From Sphaerisporangium flaviroseum (GTDB taxonomy: Bacteria; Actinomycetota; Actinomycetes; Streptosporangiales; Streptosporangiaceae), in contig NZ_BAAAZR010000001.1 in the NCBI RefSeq assembly GCF_039537005.1, positions 1,116,001-1,180,000 of the forward strand: a stretch of DNA of 64,000 nt. Reading direction: 5' to 3'. The notes under the pieces are model-generated. The model did no database searches, was not told the DNA's origin, and was given only the letters and a program-made list of their open reading frames with translations. A program made the position numbers and the translations under genes. Shown piece after piece: positions 48,876 to 57,370 of this stretch. Positions within the stretch are counted from its first letter, which is position 1. Every line of letters begins with the position of its first letter.

Positions 48876-49040
48876 GCCGCCGTACGCGGCGCCGCCATCA
48901 CCGCACCACACCCCGCCGACCCGGCGCCGGATACAGAGCACCACACCGGCGAAAGACTCGTGATCTTCGTGGGTGGTCCGGGGGTGTGAGAGCGCGCGAC
49001 CTTCAAGGTCGGCGGGTTGCGGGCGCTTGCAGTGAGGGTT

Positions 49041-49607
49041 CTAGAGCAGGGTTTCGGCGAGCAGGATGATGCCGAAGAGGGCGAAGGCGGCGGCGGCGCC
49101 GTAGCGGATCACCTTTTCGGGCAGGTGCCTGCCCAGCATCCGTCCGACGACGATGGCCAGCGCGTCGGCGGCCACCATGCCAACCGTGGAGCCGATCCAG
49201 GTGCCGAGCCAGCCGTGCTGCGTCGCCAGGGTGATCGTGGCCAGCATGGTCTTGTCGCCCAGCTCGCTGAGGAAGAAGGCCACGGTCACCGCGACCAAAG
49301 CGCTGCGCGTGGTCCGCTCGGCCTTCCGCGACTCCTTCTCGCTCAGCTCGTCACCCCGGAGCGTCCACAGCGCGAAGCCCAGGAACGCGATGCCCGCCAC
49401 GATGGAGATGGCGGTCTTCGGGAGCGCGTCACCGGCGAGACCGCCCAGCCCGACGCTGAAGAGGTGCACGACGGCCGTCGCCAGGGTGATGCCCGCGAGC
49501 ACCGGCCACGGCCGGAACCTCGTCGCGAAGGTCATGGCCATGAGCTGGCTCTTGTCGCCCAGCTCGGCCACGAAGATGACGACGAGACTGATCCAGAACG
49601 CTTCCAC
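49041..49607 (-). CDS. TMEM165/GDT1-family cation transporter
   Basis: 188 aa with six membrane helices in two homologous halves. Each half carries the family motif: ELGDKSQLMAM near residue 16 and ELGDKTMLATI near residue 110. The family exports or imports Mn2+/Ca2+ against H+. GTG 49607 is chosen since it has AAGGG upstream and starts at the first helix. A yybP-ykoY riboswitch lies in its leader (49714-49810), which points to manganese homeostasis. Confidence 0.92.
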   Translation of the reverse strand: MEAFWISLVVIFVAELGDKSQLMAMTFATRFRPWPVLAGITLATAVVHLFSVGLGGLAGDALPKTAISIVAGIAFLGFALWTLRGDELSEKESRKAERTTRSALVAVTVAFFLSELGDKTMLATITLATQHGWLGTWIGSTVGMVAADALAIVVGRMLGRHLPEKVIRYGAAAAFALFGIILLAETLL

Positions 49608-49713
49608 AGGGGGGTCGCCCTTCCTTGTTGCGCGACCGGACCAGAAGCGAGCACCACGGGGATTTGCGGGCACGTCGACCTCGGCCCGGCAGCGTACGTG
49701 TGCACAGCTGCGG

Positions 49714-49810
49714 GGCCGAAGGTCTCGTCCGCCTCGGTGACCGAGGCCCGCGCGACCGGGCTTACGCCAGCATGTCGATCAACGCGATTGGGACTACTCC
49801 CCTTCGGGTG
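49714..49810 (-). ncRNA. yybP-ykoY manganese riboswitch
   Basis: On the minus strand the leader of the GDT1-family gene contains the two conserved loop sequences of this riboswitch: GGGGAGTAG (49794-49802) and GAGACCTTCG (49717-49726). The flanks CCGAAGG and CCTTCGG pair as helix P1. The two arms between and around them (GCCCGGTCGCGCGGGC, GCCTCGGTCACCGAGGC) form hairpins. The element ends about 107 nt before the start codon, leaving room for an expression platform. Confidence 0.85.
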
Positions 49811-50059
49811 TTTCGTCCATCTTAGAGGGTCGCAGCCAGCGGAGGCGTCGGCGCGACTCGCGCGAACCGTCCCGAGGCGAGGAAAGCCCGGTCCCGCCGG
49901 GATCGGCGTCCCGGGTAAAGCTTCACGGACGGACCTACCGGCATCCACCTCCCGGCAAGGTCCGCCACGTCAAGATCGAAGATTCCACCACCGCGATCCG
50001 ATCGTCTCCACGGCCGTGTCGAGTTCGGGCTCGCGGCGGCCTGCGACGCGGGGAGGACC

Positions 50060-52972
50060 TCAGCCGAGGATGGAGCGGCGGTGTGCGGCGGCCGCCGCCT
50101 CGCCTCGGGTGGAGACGCCGAGCTTGCCGAGGATGTTGGAGACGTGCACGCTGACCGTCTTGGCCGAGATGAACAGCTCGGACGCGATGTCCCGGTTCGA
50201 GCGGCCAAGGGTGACCAGCCGGAGCACCTCCAGCTCCCGAGGTGTCAGGTCGACGCCGGCCGAGCCGTTCCGGCCGGCGAGGCCGTTCCCCTCGGTGACC
50301 CCGTCGGTCGTGGTGAGCGGGGCCCCGATCCGGCGGCCCAGCGCCTCGATGTCGGTGAGGAGCGGCAGGGCGCCGAGGGCCTGTGCGATGGGGTGGGCCT
50401 CGCGCAGCCGCGCCGACGCCCCGTCCCGGTCGCCCAGCTTCGCGGCCACCGCCGCCGCCTGGGTGAGCGACCTCGCCTGGGGGTACGGCCGTCCGATGGC
50501 CCGCCAGGCGGCGGCGGCCGCGTCGAACCGGCCCGAGCTCATGAAGCGGTACGCGTCGGAGACCGGGCCGTCCGATGTCATCGTCGCCATCAGCGCCTCG
50601 GCCTTGACGCGGACCTGCTGTGCGAGCTGGGGAGCCGCGGCGGCCGCCACATCGCAGATCAGCCGGTTCTGGGCCATCGCCCGCCATCCGAGCATGGGCT
50701 TGCTGGAGTGCGGGCCGCCGGGCGCGGTCAGCAGTTCCTCGGCGGCCTTGAGCGCCTCGATCGGGTGCCCGCGGAGCAGGTGAAGCTCGGCGACGAGGCG
50801 CAGGTTGGTCATCCACTCCTGTGCGTACTGGTCGCGCTCGCCGTGCAGGGCGCCGACCTCGCCGAGGATGCGTTCCAGAAGATCGGTCTCCCCGCGGCCG
50901 GCCGCCACGTCCGCCCGTACGCGGAGCAGGTGCCCGCGCGTCCTCTGGATCGGGTCCATGGCCAGGGCGTGCTCGACCGCCTCGACGGCCTCGTCCCAGC
51001 GGCCGAGGGCCTCGAGCGCCTCGGCGCGGTTGTTGGCGGTGAACGTGCCCGACACGCGGTACCGGCCGTACTTCTTCGCCAGAGCCTCGCCTTCCAGGGC
51101 AAGCTGCACCGCCTGCTCCGAACGGCCGAGGTTGTTGAGCGCGTCGACGTTGTTGGACATGGCCCGCAGCACGATGCGCCCCGAGCGGAGTCTTTTGCCG
51201 ATCTCCATGGCGCGCTCGTTCGTCAGCAGCGTCGCCTCCAGCTCACCGGCGAGCGACTGCCCGAGGGCGAGGTTGGTCAGCAGCTCGGCCTCCAGGCACT
51301 CGTCCCCGATCTCGCGGGCGATCCTCAGCGCCTCGCGGGTGAGCGCGGTGCCCTCGCTCGTCTGGTTGGTGAACATCAGGAACGAGCCGAGCCGTGTGAG
51401 GACGTTGACCCGCGCGGAGCTGGGTGCGCCGACCAGCCGCTCCGCGTAGCGGAGGTCCTCTAGACCGCCCCGCCGCCCCTTGTGGATCTTGAGCTGGCTC
51501 CGGCGCACCAGCAGTTGCGCGACGCGCTCGGGGTGGGTCGTCTCGTCGAGCTCGGCCAGGGCGCCCTTCACGAACTTCAGGCCACGATCGGTCTCGCCGG
51601 TGATCACAGCGGCCTCGGATGCCTGCTCCAAGACCGTGGTGTGGTCCACACCGATGCGCTCGGCGGCGTCCGGCACCCTGTCCCAGAGCGACAGCACCCG
51701 TTCGAGGAGCTGGATCTGCTCGGTGTAGGCGAAGGCCTTGGCGGCCTTGGCCGACGCCTCCCATGCGGAGATGAGCGCCCACAGGTGGTCGCGCGCGGAG
51801 TACCAGTGGTGGGCGATCTCGATGGCGGCCCGCCCCGGCGGCACGAGCCGGCGATCGCGGTCGATCTCCTCGGCGAACCTGGCGTGGATGCGGTTGTGCT
51901 CGCCGGGAAGCATCTCGTCGTGCACGGCCTCGCGGATCAGCGAGTGGCGGAAGACGTACGCCCGCCCGTCGGCCACCTGCAGGACGTTGCCGGAGATGGC
52001 GGGGCGTACGGCGTTCTCCAGGTCCACGTCCGACAGGTCGGTGACCGCGGCCAGGAGCTCGTGACCGACCCGGTTGCCCCCGGCCGCTGCGATGCGGAGT
52101 ACGCGCTGGGTCTCCTCGGGCAGCCGTTCGACCGAGCCGATGATCAGGTCGTGGAGGGATTCCGGGACGCTGCACTCGTCCTCGCGCTCCATCAGCGCCT
52201 CGACGAACAGCGGGATGCCCTCGCTGCGCTGGTAGACGTTCCGCACCAGCGCCAGCTCGGGGACGTCCCCCCGGATCCCGGCGATCTGCGCGGCGACCTC
52301 ACTCTGGCTGAGCCTCGGCAGGTCGAGCCGGACCACGCCGTCGACCCGGCCGAGCTCGGCGAGGACCGGGCGCAGGGGGTGCTGGCGGTGCAACTCGTCC
52401 GAGCGGTACGTCATGATCATGAGGACCGGTGCGGTCCTGAGGTTGCGGCTGAGGAAGGCGATCAGGTCGCGGCTCGACCGGTCGGCCCAGTGGATGTCCT
52501 CGATCACCAGGATCACCGAGCGCCGCTCGGCAAGCCGTTCGAGCAGGGTGAGGAACTGCTCGAAGAGACGGGCCCGGCCCGTATCGGTCTCCTTGTCGCC
52601 GCTCGGCTCGCCGAACTCGGGCAGCAGCCTCGCCAGGTCGCGCGCCGCGCCGCCGGGGAGCAGTGCGGCCACCTCTGTGGCGCCGATCTCCTTGACGAGC
52701 TGGCGCAGGGCCGCGGTGAAGGGAGCGTAGGCGAGGCCTTCGGCGGACAACTCCACGCATCCGCCCACGAGGATGTGCGCCCCCAGAGAGGCGGCCTCCT
52801 CGGTGAAGCGGCTGACCAGGCGGGTCTTGCCGCCACCGGCCTCACCGCCCAGGAGCACGGCCGACGCGGCCCCCTTACGCGCCTGCTCAAAAGCATCGGA
52901 CAGTGTCGCCAGCTCACCTTCCCGTCCTACGAAAACGGGACTAACCATCCGACCCACCATGTCTGCCAGCAT
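50060..52972 (-). CDS. LuxR-type (LAL) transcriptional regulator with AAA ATPase domain
   Basis: 970 aa. N-terminal P-loop ATPase: Walker A GGEAGGGKTRLV near residue 43, Walker B ILVIEDIHWAD near 150. The middle is a long helical TPR-like region, and a C-terminal GerE/LuxR helix-turn-helix (LTPRELEVLRLVTLGRSNRD, IASELFISAKTVSVHVSNIL) ends the protein. ATG 52972 is preferred (TAGGT six bases upstream); 52960 and 52948 are alternatives. LAL regulators commonly activate secondary metabolism or sugar use. No obvious target genes adjoin, the neighbour being the convergent-free deoC unit across a 400-bp gap. Confidence 0.9.
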   Translation of the reverse strand: MLADMVGRMVSPVFVGREGELATLSDAFEQARKGAASAVLLGGEAGGGKTRLVSRFTEEAASLGAHILVGGCVELSAEGLAYAPFTAALRQLVKEIGATEVAALLPGGAARDLARLLPEFGEPSGDKETDTGRARLFEQFLTLLERLAERRSVILVIEDIHWADRSSRDLIAFLSRNLRTAPVLMIMTYRSDELHRQHPLRPVLAELGRVDGVVRLDLPRLSQSEVAAQIAGIRGDVPELALVRNVYQRSEGIPLFVEALMEREDECSVPESLHDLIIGSVERLPEETQRVLRIAAAGGNRVGHELLAAVTDLSDVDLENAVRPAISGNVLQVADGRAYVFRHSLIREAVHDEMLPGEHNRIHARFAEEIDRDRRLVPPGRAAIEIAHHWYSARDHLWALISAWEASAKAAKAFAYTEQIQLLERVLSLWDRVPDAAERIGVDHTTVLEQASEAAVITGETDRGLKFVKGALAELDETTHPERVAQLLVRRSQLKIHKGRRGGLEDLRYAERLVGAPSSARVNVLTRLGSFLMFTNQTSEGTALTREALRIAREIGDECLEAELLTNLALGQSLAGELEATLLTNERAMEIGKRLRSGRIVLRAMSNNVDALNNLGRSEQAVQLALEGEALAKKYGRYRVSGTFTANNRAEALEALGRWDEAVEAVEHALAMDPIQRTRGHLLRVRADVAAGRGETDLLERILGEVGALHGERDQYAQEWMTNLRLVAELHLLRGHPIEALKAAEELLTAPGGPHSSKPMLGWRAMAQNRLICDVAAAAAPQLAQQVRVKAEALMATMTSDGPVSDAYRFMSSGRFDAAAAAWRAIGRPYPQARSLTQAAAVAAKLGDRDGASARLREAHPIAQALGALPLLTDIEALGRRIGAPLTTTDGVTEGNGLAGRNGSAGVDLTPRELEVLRLVTLGRSNRDIASELFISAKTVSVHVSNILGKLGVSTRGEAAAAAHRRSILG

Positions 52973-53370
52973 GTCATGACCTATGTCGTCGTTCGCGGCA
53001 TTTATCCGTCGGCTTAAGCACGCTGTGAGGCGTCTTCTCAGCGGCCTCCACCCGACTTCGGACATGCCTGGCGGGCCGCGGGGCGCGTCATTCGCTGAAG
53101 GCCCCGGGCCCGGTCAGGGTGGCTCGGTGGCCCGGCCGGGAGGGAGGCTCCGGCCGGGCGTCATCGTCCACGGTTTCTCTCGTGTGGCACAGGGGCTCCG
53201 GGCGTCTCCAGGATCCCCCCGTCTCGTGCCCCCAGGATCCCCCTGCCCGGCGTGGGCGCTCGCGGTGGTTCCGCGATTCGCCCACCGGGACCGGGACCGG
53301 CCTGGACTCCAGAGGTCCGCTCGCTCCGCCTCACGGTGCCTGCCGGCGGCGCGAACGTGGTGCGGCGTGA
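52973..53370. other. 398-bp intergenic region
   Basis: Between the LuxR-type regulator start and the small gene at 53371. GC-rich, no frame with coding character on either strand. It should contain the regulator's promoter. Confidence 0.5.
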
Positions 53371-53538
53371 TCACGAGGTGCGAAGCTTGCCGAAGGCGGT
53401 GCGCAGGCGCTGCTGCGAGCTGCGCTCCCGCGCCTTCTTGCCGGCTACCGCGAGGTTGGCGCGGCGGTGGTCGCTGGCCTCCTGGTGAAGCTCGGCCACT
53501 CGGTCGACGATGAGCTGGTACTGGAACTCGGGAAGCAT
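53371..53538 (-). CDS. Small basic hypothetical protein
   Basis: 55 aa on the minus strand, MLPEFQYQLIVDRVAELHQE followed by a basic helical part (ASDHRRANLAVAGKK ... QRLRTAFGKLRTS). AAGGAGA lies at good distance before ATG 53538. The amphipathic N-terminal helix and Arg-rich tail suggest a small DNA- or membrane-associated protein. Very short, so easily missed; no family assigned. It is divergent from deoC. Confidence 0.65.
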   Translation of the reverse strand: MLPEFQYQLIVDRVAELHQEASDHRRANLAVAGKKARERSSQQRLRTAFGKLRTS

Positions 53539-53825
53539 TTCGGTGTCTCCTTGTGTTTTCGTTTTCTCTGACTCTTCAAGAATCCGGCTAAGGCGGCCCT
53601 CCCCACATCGGGCGGATGCCTTATCTCCTGGGCGGCTCTCGGCCTAGGAGTACCTAGGACCCCCGGCTTGTGCCTTAGAGGCCGGTCCAGGGCCACGTCG
53701 TGTCGCCTGAGACCCTTCTAAGACGCCTGCTCACAGGGCTGCGGGCGACATTTGCCGAAATGTCGGAGGCCGTCTCGGCGGATGGCCGGTTTGGAACAAT
53801 CACGCTGGTCGGCGATGCTGGTGAG

Positions 53826-54800
53826 GTGTCAACACTGACGACTTCGCTCGTGGAGATCGCGTCATCGAACGCGACCCTGCGGGCATTCCTCCACGGCCTG
53901 CCCGGCGTCGATCGTGTGGGTGCCGATCAGCGCGCCACCATGCTGGGCACCCGTTCCATCAAGACGACCGCAAAGGCCCAGGCCATCGACCTGGCCATCT
54001 CCATGGTCGACCTGACCACCCTGGAGGGCGCGGACACCGCGGGCAAGGTGCGCGCGATGTGCGCCAAGGCCGTCCAGCCCGATCCCGGCGACCCCTCCGT
54101 TCCGAAGGTGGCCGCCGTCTGCGTGTACCCCGACCTGGTGGCCGAGGCCGTGCACGCGCTCGGGCGGTCCGGCGTGCGGGTGGCGAGCGTCGCCACCGCC
54201 TTCCCCAGCGGCAGGTCCTCCCTCGACGTCAAAGTAGGGGACACGGCGCTGGCCGTCGCGGCCGGCGCCGACGAGATCGACATGGTGATCGACCGCGGGG
54301 CGTTCCTCTCCGGGGACTACCGGAAGATCTTCGAGGAGATCGTCGCGATCAAGGCCGCCTGTGCCCGTGGCGAGAGCGCTGCGGGCAAGGGCGACCCCCA
54401 CCTCAAGGTCATCCTGGAGACCGGCGAGCTCCAGACGTACGACAACGTGCGGCGGGCGTCCTGGCTGGCGATGCTGGCCGGGGCCGACTTCATCAAGACC
54501 TCGACCGGCAAGGTCTCCCCGGCGGCCACCCTCCCCGTGACGCTGGTGATGCTCGAGGCCGTACGCGACTTCCGCCTCCAGACCGGGCGCATGGTCGGCG
54601 TCAAGCCGGCGGGCGGCATCCGCACCACCAAGGACGCGATCAAGTACCTGGTGCTGGTCAACGAGACCGCCGGGCCCGACTGGCTGGACCCCGACTGGTT
54701 CCGCCTGGGCGCCTCCAGCCTGCTCAACGACCTGTTGATGCAGCGCCAGAAGATGGCCACCGGGCGGTACGCCGGTCCCGACTACTTCACTCTCGACTGA
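53826..54800 (+). CDS. deoC: Deoxyribose-phosphate aldolase
   Basis: 324 aa, cytoplasmic class I aldolase splitting 2-deoxyribose-5-phosphate into glyceraldehyde-3-phosphate and acetaldehyde. Core motifs are VDLTTLEGADT, VCVYPDLV, ADEIDMVIDRGAF, the Schiff-base Lys in FIKTSTGKVSP and the second Lys in GVKPAGGIRT. GTG 53826 is chosen because homologues start near this point; the frame is open to 53700. Ten bp separate it from the aldehyde dehydrogenase gene, whose product could oxidise the acetaldehyde. Confidence 0.92.
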   Translation: MSTLTTSLVEIASSNATLRAFLHGLPGVDRVGADQRATMLGTRSIKTTAKAQAIDLAISMVDLTTLEGADTAGKVRAMCAKAVQPDPGDPSVPKVAAVCVYPDLVAEAVHALGRSGVRVASVATAFPSGRSSLDVKVGDTALAVAAGADEIDMVIDRGAFLSGDYRKIFEEIVAIKAACARGESAAGKGDPHLKVILETGELQTYDNVRRASWLAMLAGADFIKTSTGKVSPAATLPVTLVMLEAVRDFRLQTGRMVGVKPAGGIRTTKDAIKYLVLVNETAGPDWLDPDWFRLGASSLLNDLLMQRQKMATGRYAGPDYFTLD

Positions 54801-54810
54801 GGCGGGCCCC

Positions 54811-56241
54811 ATGTTCGAATACGCACCGGCGCCCGAGTCGCGCGACATCGTCGACATCCGGCCGTCCTACGGCCTGTTCGTCAACGGCGAGTGGGTCGAC
54901 TCCCTGGGCGACGAACGCGACAAGACCGTCAACCCCGCGAGCGAAGAGGTGCTCGCCGAGTTCTCCCTCGCGAGCGAGGCCGACATCGACCGGGCCGTCT
55001 CGGCGGCGCGCAAGGCCTACGAGTCGGTCTGGGGCGGGCTCCCCGGGCGCGAGCGCGCCAAATACCTGTTCCGTATCGCCCGCATCATCCAGGAGCGATC
55101 CCGCGAGCTGGCCGTGCTCGAGTCCCTGGACAACGGCAAGCCGATCCGCGAGTCGCGCGACGTCGACCTCCCGCTGGTCGCGGCGCACTTCTTCTACTAC
55201 GCGGGCTGGGCGGACAAGCTCGGGTACGCCGGGTACGGCGACGAGCCACGCCCGCTCGGTGTGGCCGCCCAGGTCATCCCGTGGAACTTCCCGCTGCTCA
55301 TGCTGGCGTGGAAGATCGCTCCCGCCCTGGCCTGCGGCAACACCGTCGTGCTCAAGCCGGCAGAGACGACGCCGCTGACCGCGCTGGCCTTCGCCGAGAT
55401 CTGCCGCCAGGCCGAGCTGCCTCCGGGCGTGGTCAACATCGTGACCGGGGCCGGAGCGACCGGCGAGGCGCTGGTGAACCACCCCGACGTCAACAAGGTC
55501 GCCTTCACCGGGTCGACCGAGGTCGGCCGCCTGATCGCCCGCTCGGTCGCCGGGTCGGGCAAGAAGCTGACGCTGGAGCTGGGCGGCAAGGCCGCGAACA
55601 TCGTGTTCGAGGACGCGGCGCTCGACCAGGCCGTCGAGGGCATCGTCAACGGCATCTTCTTCAACCAGGGCCACGTCTGCTGCGCCGGCTCCCGCCTGCT
55701 GGTCCAGGAGTCGATCCAGGACGAGCTGCTCGACGCGCTCAAGCGGCGCCTGTCCACGCTGCGGCTCGGCGACCCGCTCGACAAGAACACCGACATCGGC
55801 GCGATCAACTCGGCCGCCCAGCTGGCGAAGATCAAGTCGCTGAGCGAGGCGGGCGAGCGGGAAGGCGCCGAGCGCTGGTCGCCGTCGTGCCCGATCCCCG
55901 AGAAGGGCTACTGGTTCCCGCCCACCCTGTTCACCGGCGTGGCCCAGTCCCACCGCATCGCCCGCGAGGAGATCTTCGGCCCGGTGCTTTCGGTGCTGAC
56001 CTTCCGTACCCCGGCAGAGGCCGTGGAGAAGGCCAACAACTCCCCGTACGGCCTGTCCGCCGGGGTGTGGACCGAGAAGGGGTCCCTGATCCTGTGGATG
56101 GCGGACAAGCTTCGCGCCGGCGTGGTCTGGGCCAACACCTTCAACCGCTTCGACCCCACGTCGCCGTTCGGCGGCTACAAGGAGTCCGGATACGGCCGTG
56201 AGGGCGGCAGACATGGACTGGAGGCGTATCTCGATGTCTGA
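54811..56241 (+). CDS. Aldehyde dehydrogenase
   Basis: 476 aa, NAD(P)-dependent. The catalytic Glu is Glu256 in LELGGK and the nucleophile Cys290 in NQGHVCCAGSR; GSTEVGR (TGSTEVG) binds the cofactor and EEIFGPVL is the usual C-terminal motif. ATG 54811 lies 10 bp after deoC, so it is probably part of the deoxynucleoside-degradation operon, converting acetaldehyde to acetate. The C terminus stops at LEAYLDV, slightly earlier than in most family members. Confidence 0.93.
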   Translation: MFEYAPAPESRDIVDIRPSYGLFVNGEWVDSLGDERDKTVNPASEEVLAEFSLASEADIDRAVSAARKAYESVWGGLPGRERAKYLFRIARIIQERSRELAVLESLDNGKPIRESRDVDLPLVAAHFFYYAGWADKLGYAGYGDEPRPLGVAAQVIPWNFPLLMLAWKIAPALACGNTVVLKPAETTPLTALAFAEICRQAELPPGVVNIVTGAGATGEALVNHPDVNKVAFTGSTEVGRLIARSVAGSGKKLTLELGGKAANIVFEDAALDQAVEGIVNGIFFNQGHVCCAGSRLLVQESIQDELLDALKRRLSTLRLGDPLDKNTDIGAINSAAQLAKIKSLSEAGEREGAERWSPSCPIPEKGYWFPPTLFTGVAQSHRIAREEIFGPVLSVLTFRTPAEAVEKANNSPYGLSAGVWTEKGSLILWMADKLRAGVVWANTFNRFDPTSPFGGYKESGYGREGGRHGLEAYLDV

Positions 56242-56435
56242 TCCCTGTGAGCACCGCCGAGGGCGCCGCAGGTCCCGGCGCGCACAGGCCGCCCGAGGTC
56301 ACGATTACGCCCGTGCCGGCCGTTCGACCACGACCGCCCGTCAGGGCTGGTTCGCCCACCGTTGCGGGGTGAGCCGCTGCCGCCAGGTGTTCGTGCCGGT
56401 ACGGTTCTCGCCGGAAGAGATGACCTGGAGAGGCG

Positions 56436-57305
56436 ATGACTGAGCCCAGCCGGCTCGCCGTACGCAAGACGTACAAGCTGTACATCGGCGGGGCGTTCCC
56501 GCGTTCGGAGAGCGGAAGGTCGTACGTGGTGACCTCCTCCAAGGGCGACTTCCTCGCCAACGCGTCACGGGCCTCGCGCAAGGACGCCCGCGACGCGGTG
56601 TCGGCGGCGCGGAAGGCGTTCCCCGGCTGGTCCGGCGCCACCGCCTACAACCGCGGGCAGATCCTCTACCGCGTCGCCGAGATGCTGGAAGGGCGCCGGG
56701 CCCAGTTCATCTCGGAGGTGGTCGACGCCGACGGGGTGTCGGCGCGCAGGGCCGGCGAGCTGGTCGACGCCACCGTCGACCGGCTGGTCTGGTACGCGGG
56801 CTGGTCCGACAAGATCGGGGCGGTGCGAGGAGCGGCCAACCCGGTCGCCGGGCCGTACTTCAACCTGTCCACCACCGAGCCGACCGGCGTCGTCGCCGTC
56901 ATCGCGCCGCAGGAGGCGCCGCTTCTCGGCCTGATCTCGGTGATCGCCCCGGTGATCGTCACGGGCAACACCTGCGTCGTGGTCACCTCCGAGCGCGCGC
57001 CGCTCCCGGCGATCACCCTGGCGGAGGTGCTGGCCACCTCCGACCTGCCCGGCGGCGTGATCAACCTGCTGACGGGCAAGCCGGCCGAGCTCGCGCCATG
57101 GCTGTCGGCCCACATGGACGTCAACGCCGTCGACCTGACGGGCTGCTCCGACGAGCTGGCCGTCTCCTGCGAGCAGGAGGCCGCCGAGAACCTCAAGCGC
57201 GTCCTGCGTCCTTCCGGGAAGACCGACTGGCTCGCCGAGCCCGGCACCAAGCGAATGACGGCGTTCCTGGAGACCAAGACCGTCTGGCACCCCACCGGCA
57301 TCTGA
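56436..57305 (+). CDS. Short aldehyde-dehydrogenase-like protein lacking the catalytic domain
   Basis: 289 aa. Residues 1-235 follow the cofactor-binding half of ALDH (VAVIAPQEAPLLGLISVIAP, GNTCVVVTSERAPLP, GVINLLTGKP), but right after VDLTGCSDELA, where TGSTEVG would be, it jumps to a short C-terminal segment ending ETKTVWHPTG, the normal ALDH end. ELGGK and the Cys region are absent, so it cannot be a dehydrogenase itself. It follows the full-length ALDH by 194 bp. I infer a structural or regulatory partner of that enzyme. Confidence 0.82.
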   Translation: MTEPSRLAVRKTYKLYIGGAFPRSESGRSYVVTSSKGDFLANASRASRKDARDAVSAARKAFPGWSGATAYNRGQILYRVAEMLEGRRAQFISEVVDADGVSARRAGELVDATVDRLVWYAGWSDKIGAVRGAANPVAGPYFNLSTTEPTGVVAVIAPQEAPLLGLISVIAPVIVTGNTCVVVTSERAPLPAITLAEVLATSDLPGGVINLLTGKPAELAPWLSAHMDVNAVDLTGCSDELAVSCEQEAAENLKRVLRPSGKTDWLAEPGTKRMTAFLETKTVWHPTGI

Positions 57306-57370
57306 CCCATCTCGGAGTTCCTCGACCCCCGCGATGGCTTCCCATCCCGTCGCGGGGTGACCGGGCGGGT

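Noticed and set aside
56234..56443. 69-codon frame between the two ALDH genes, overlapping both ends by ATGA
   Set aside because: Extremely Arg-rich, no similarity, weak ribosome site. The overlaps at both ends are suggestive but could be chance, so it is left as non-coding.
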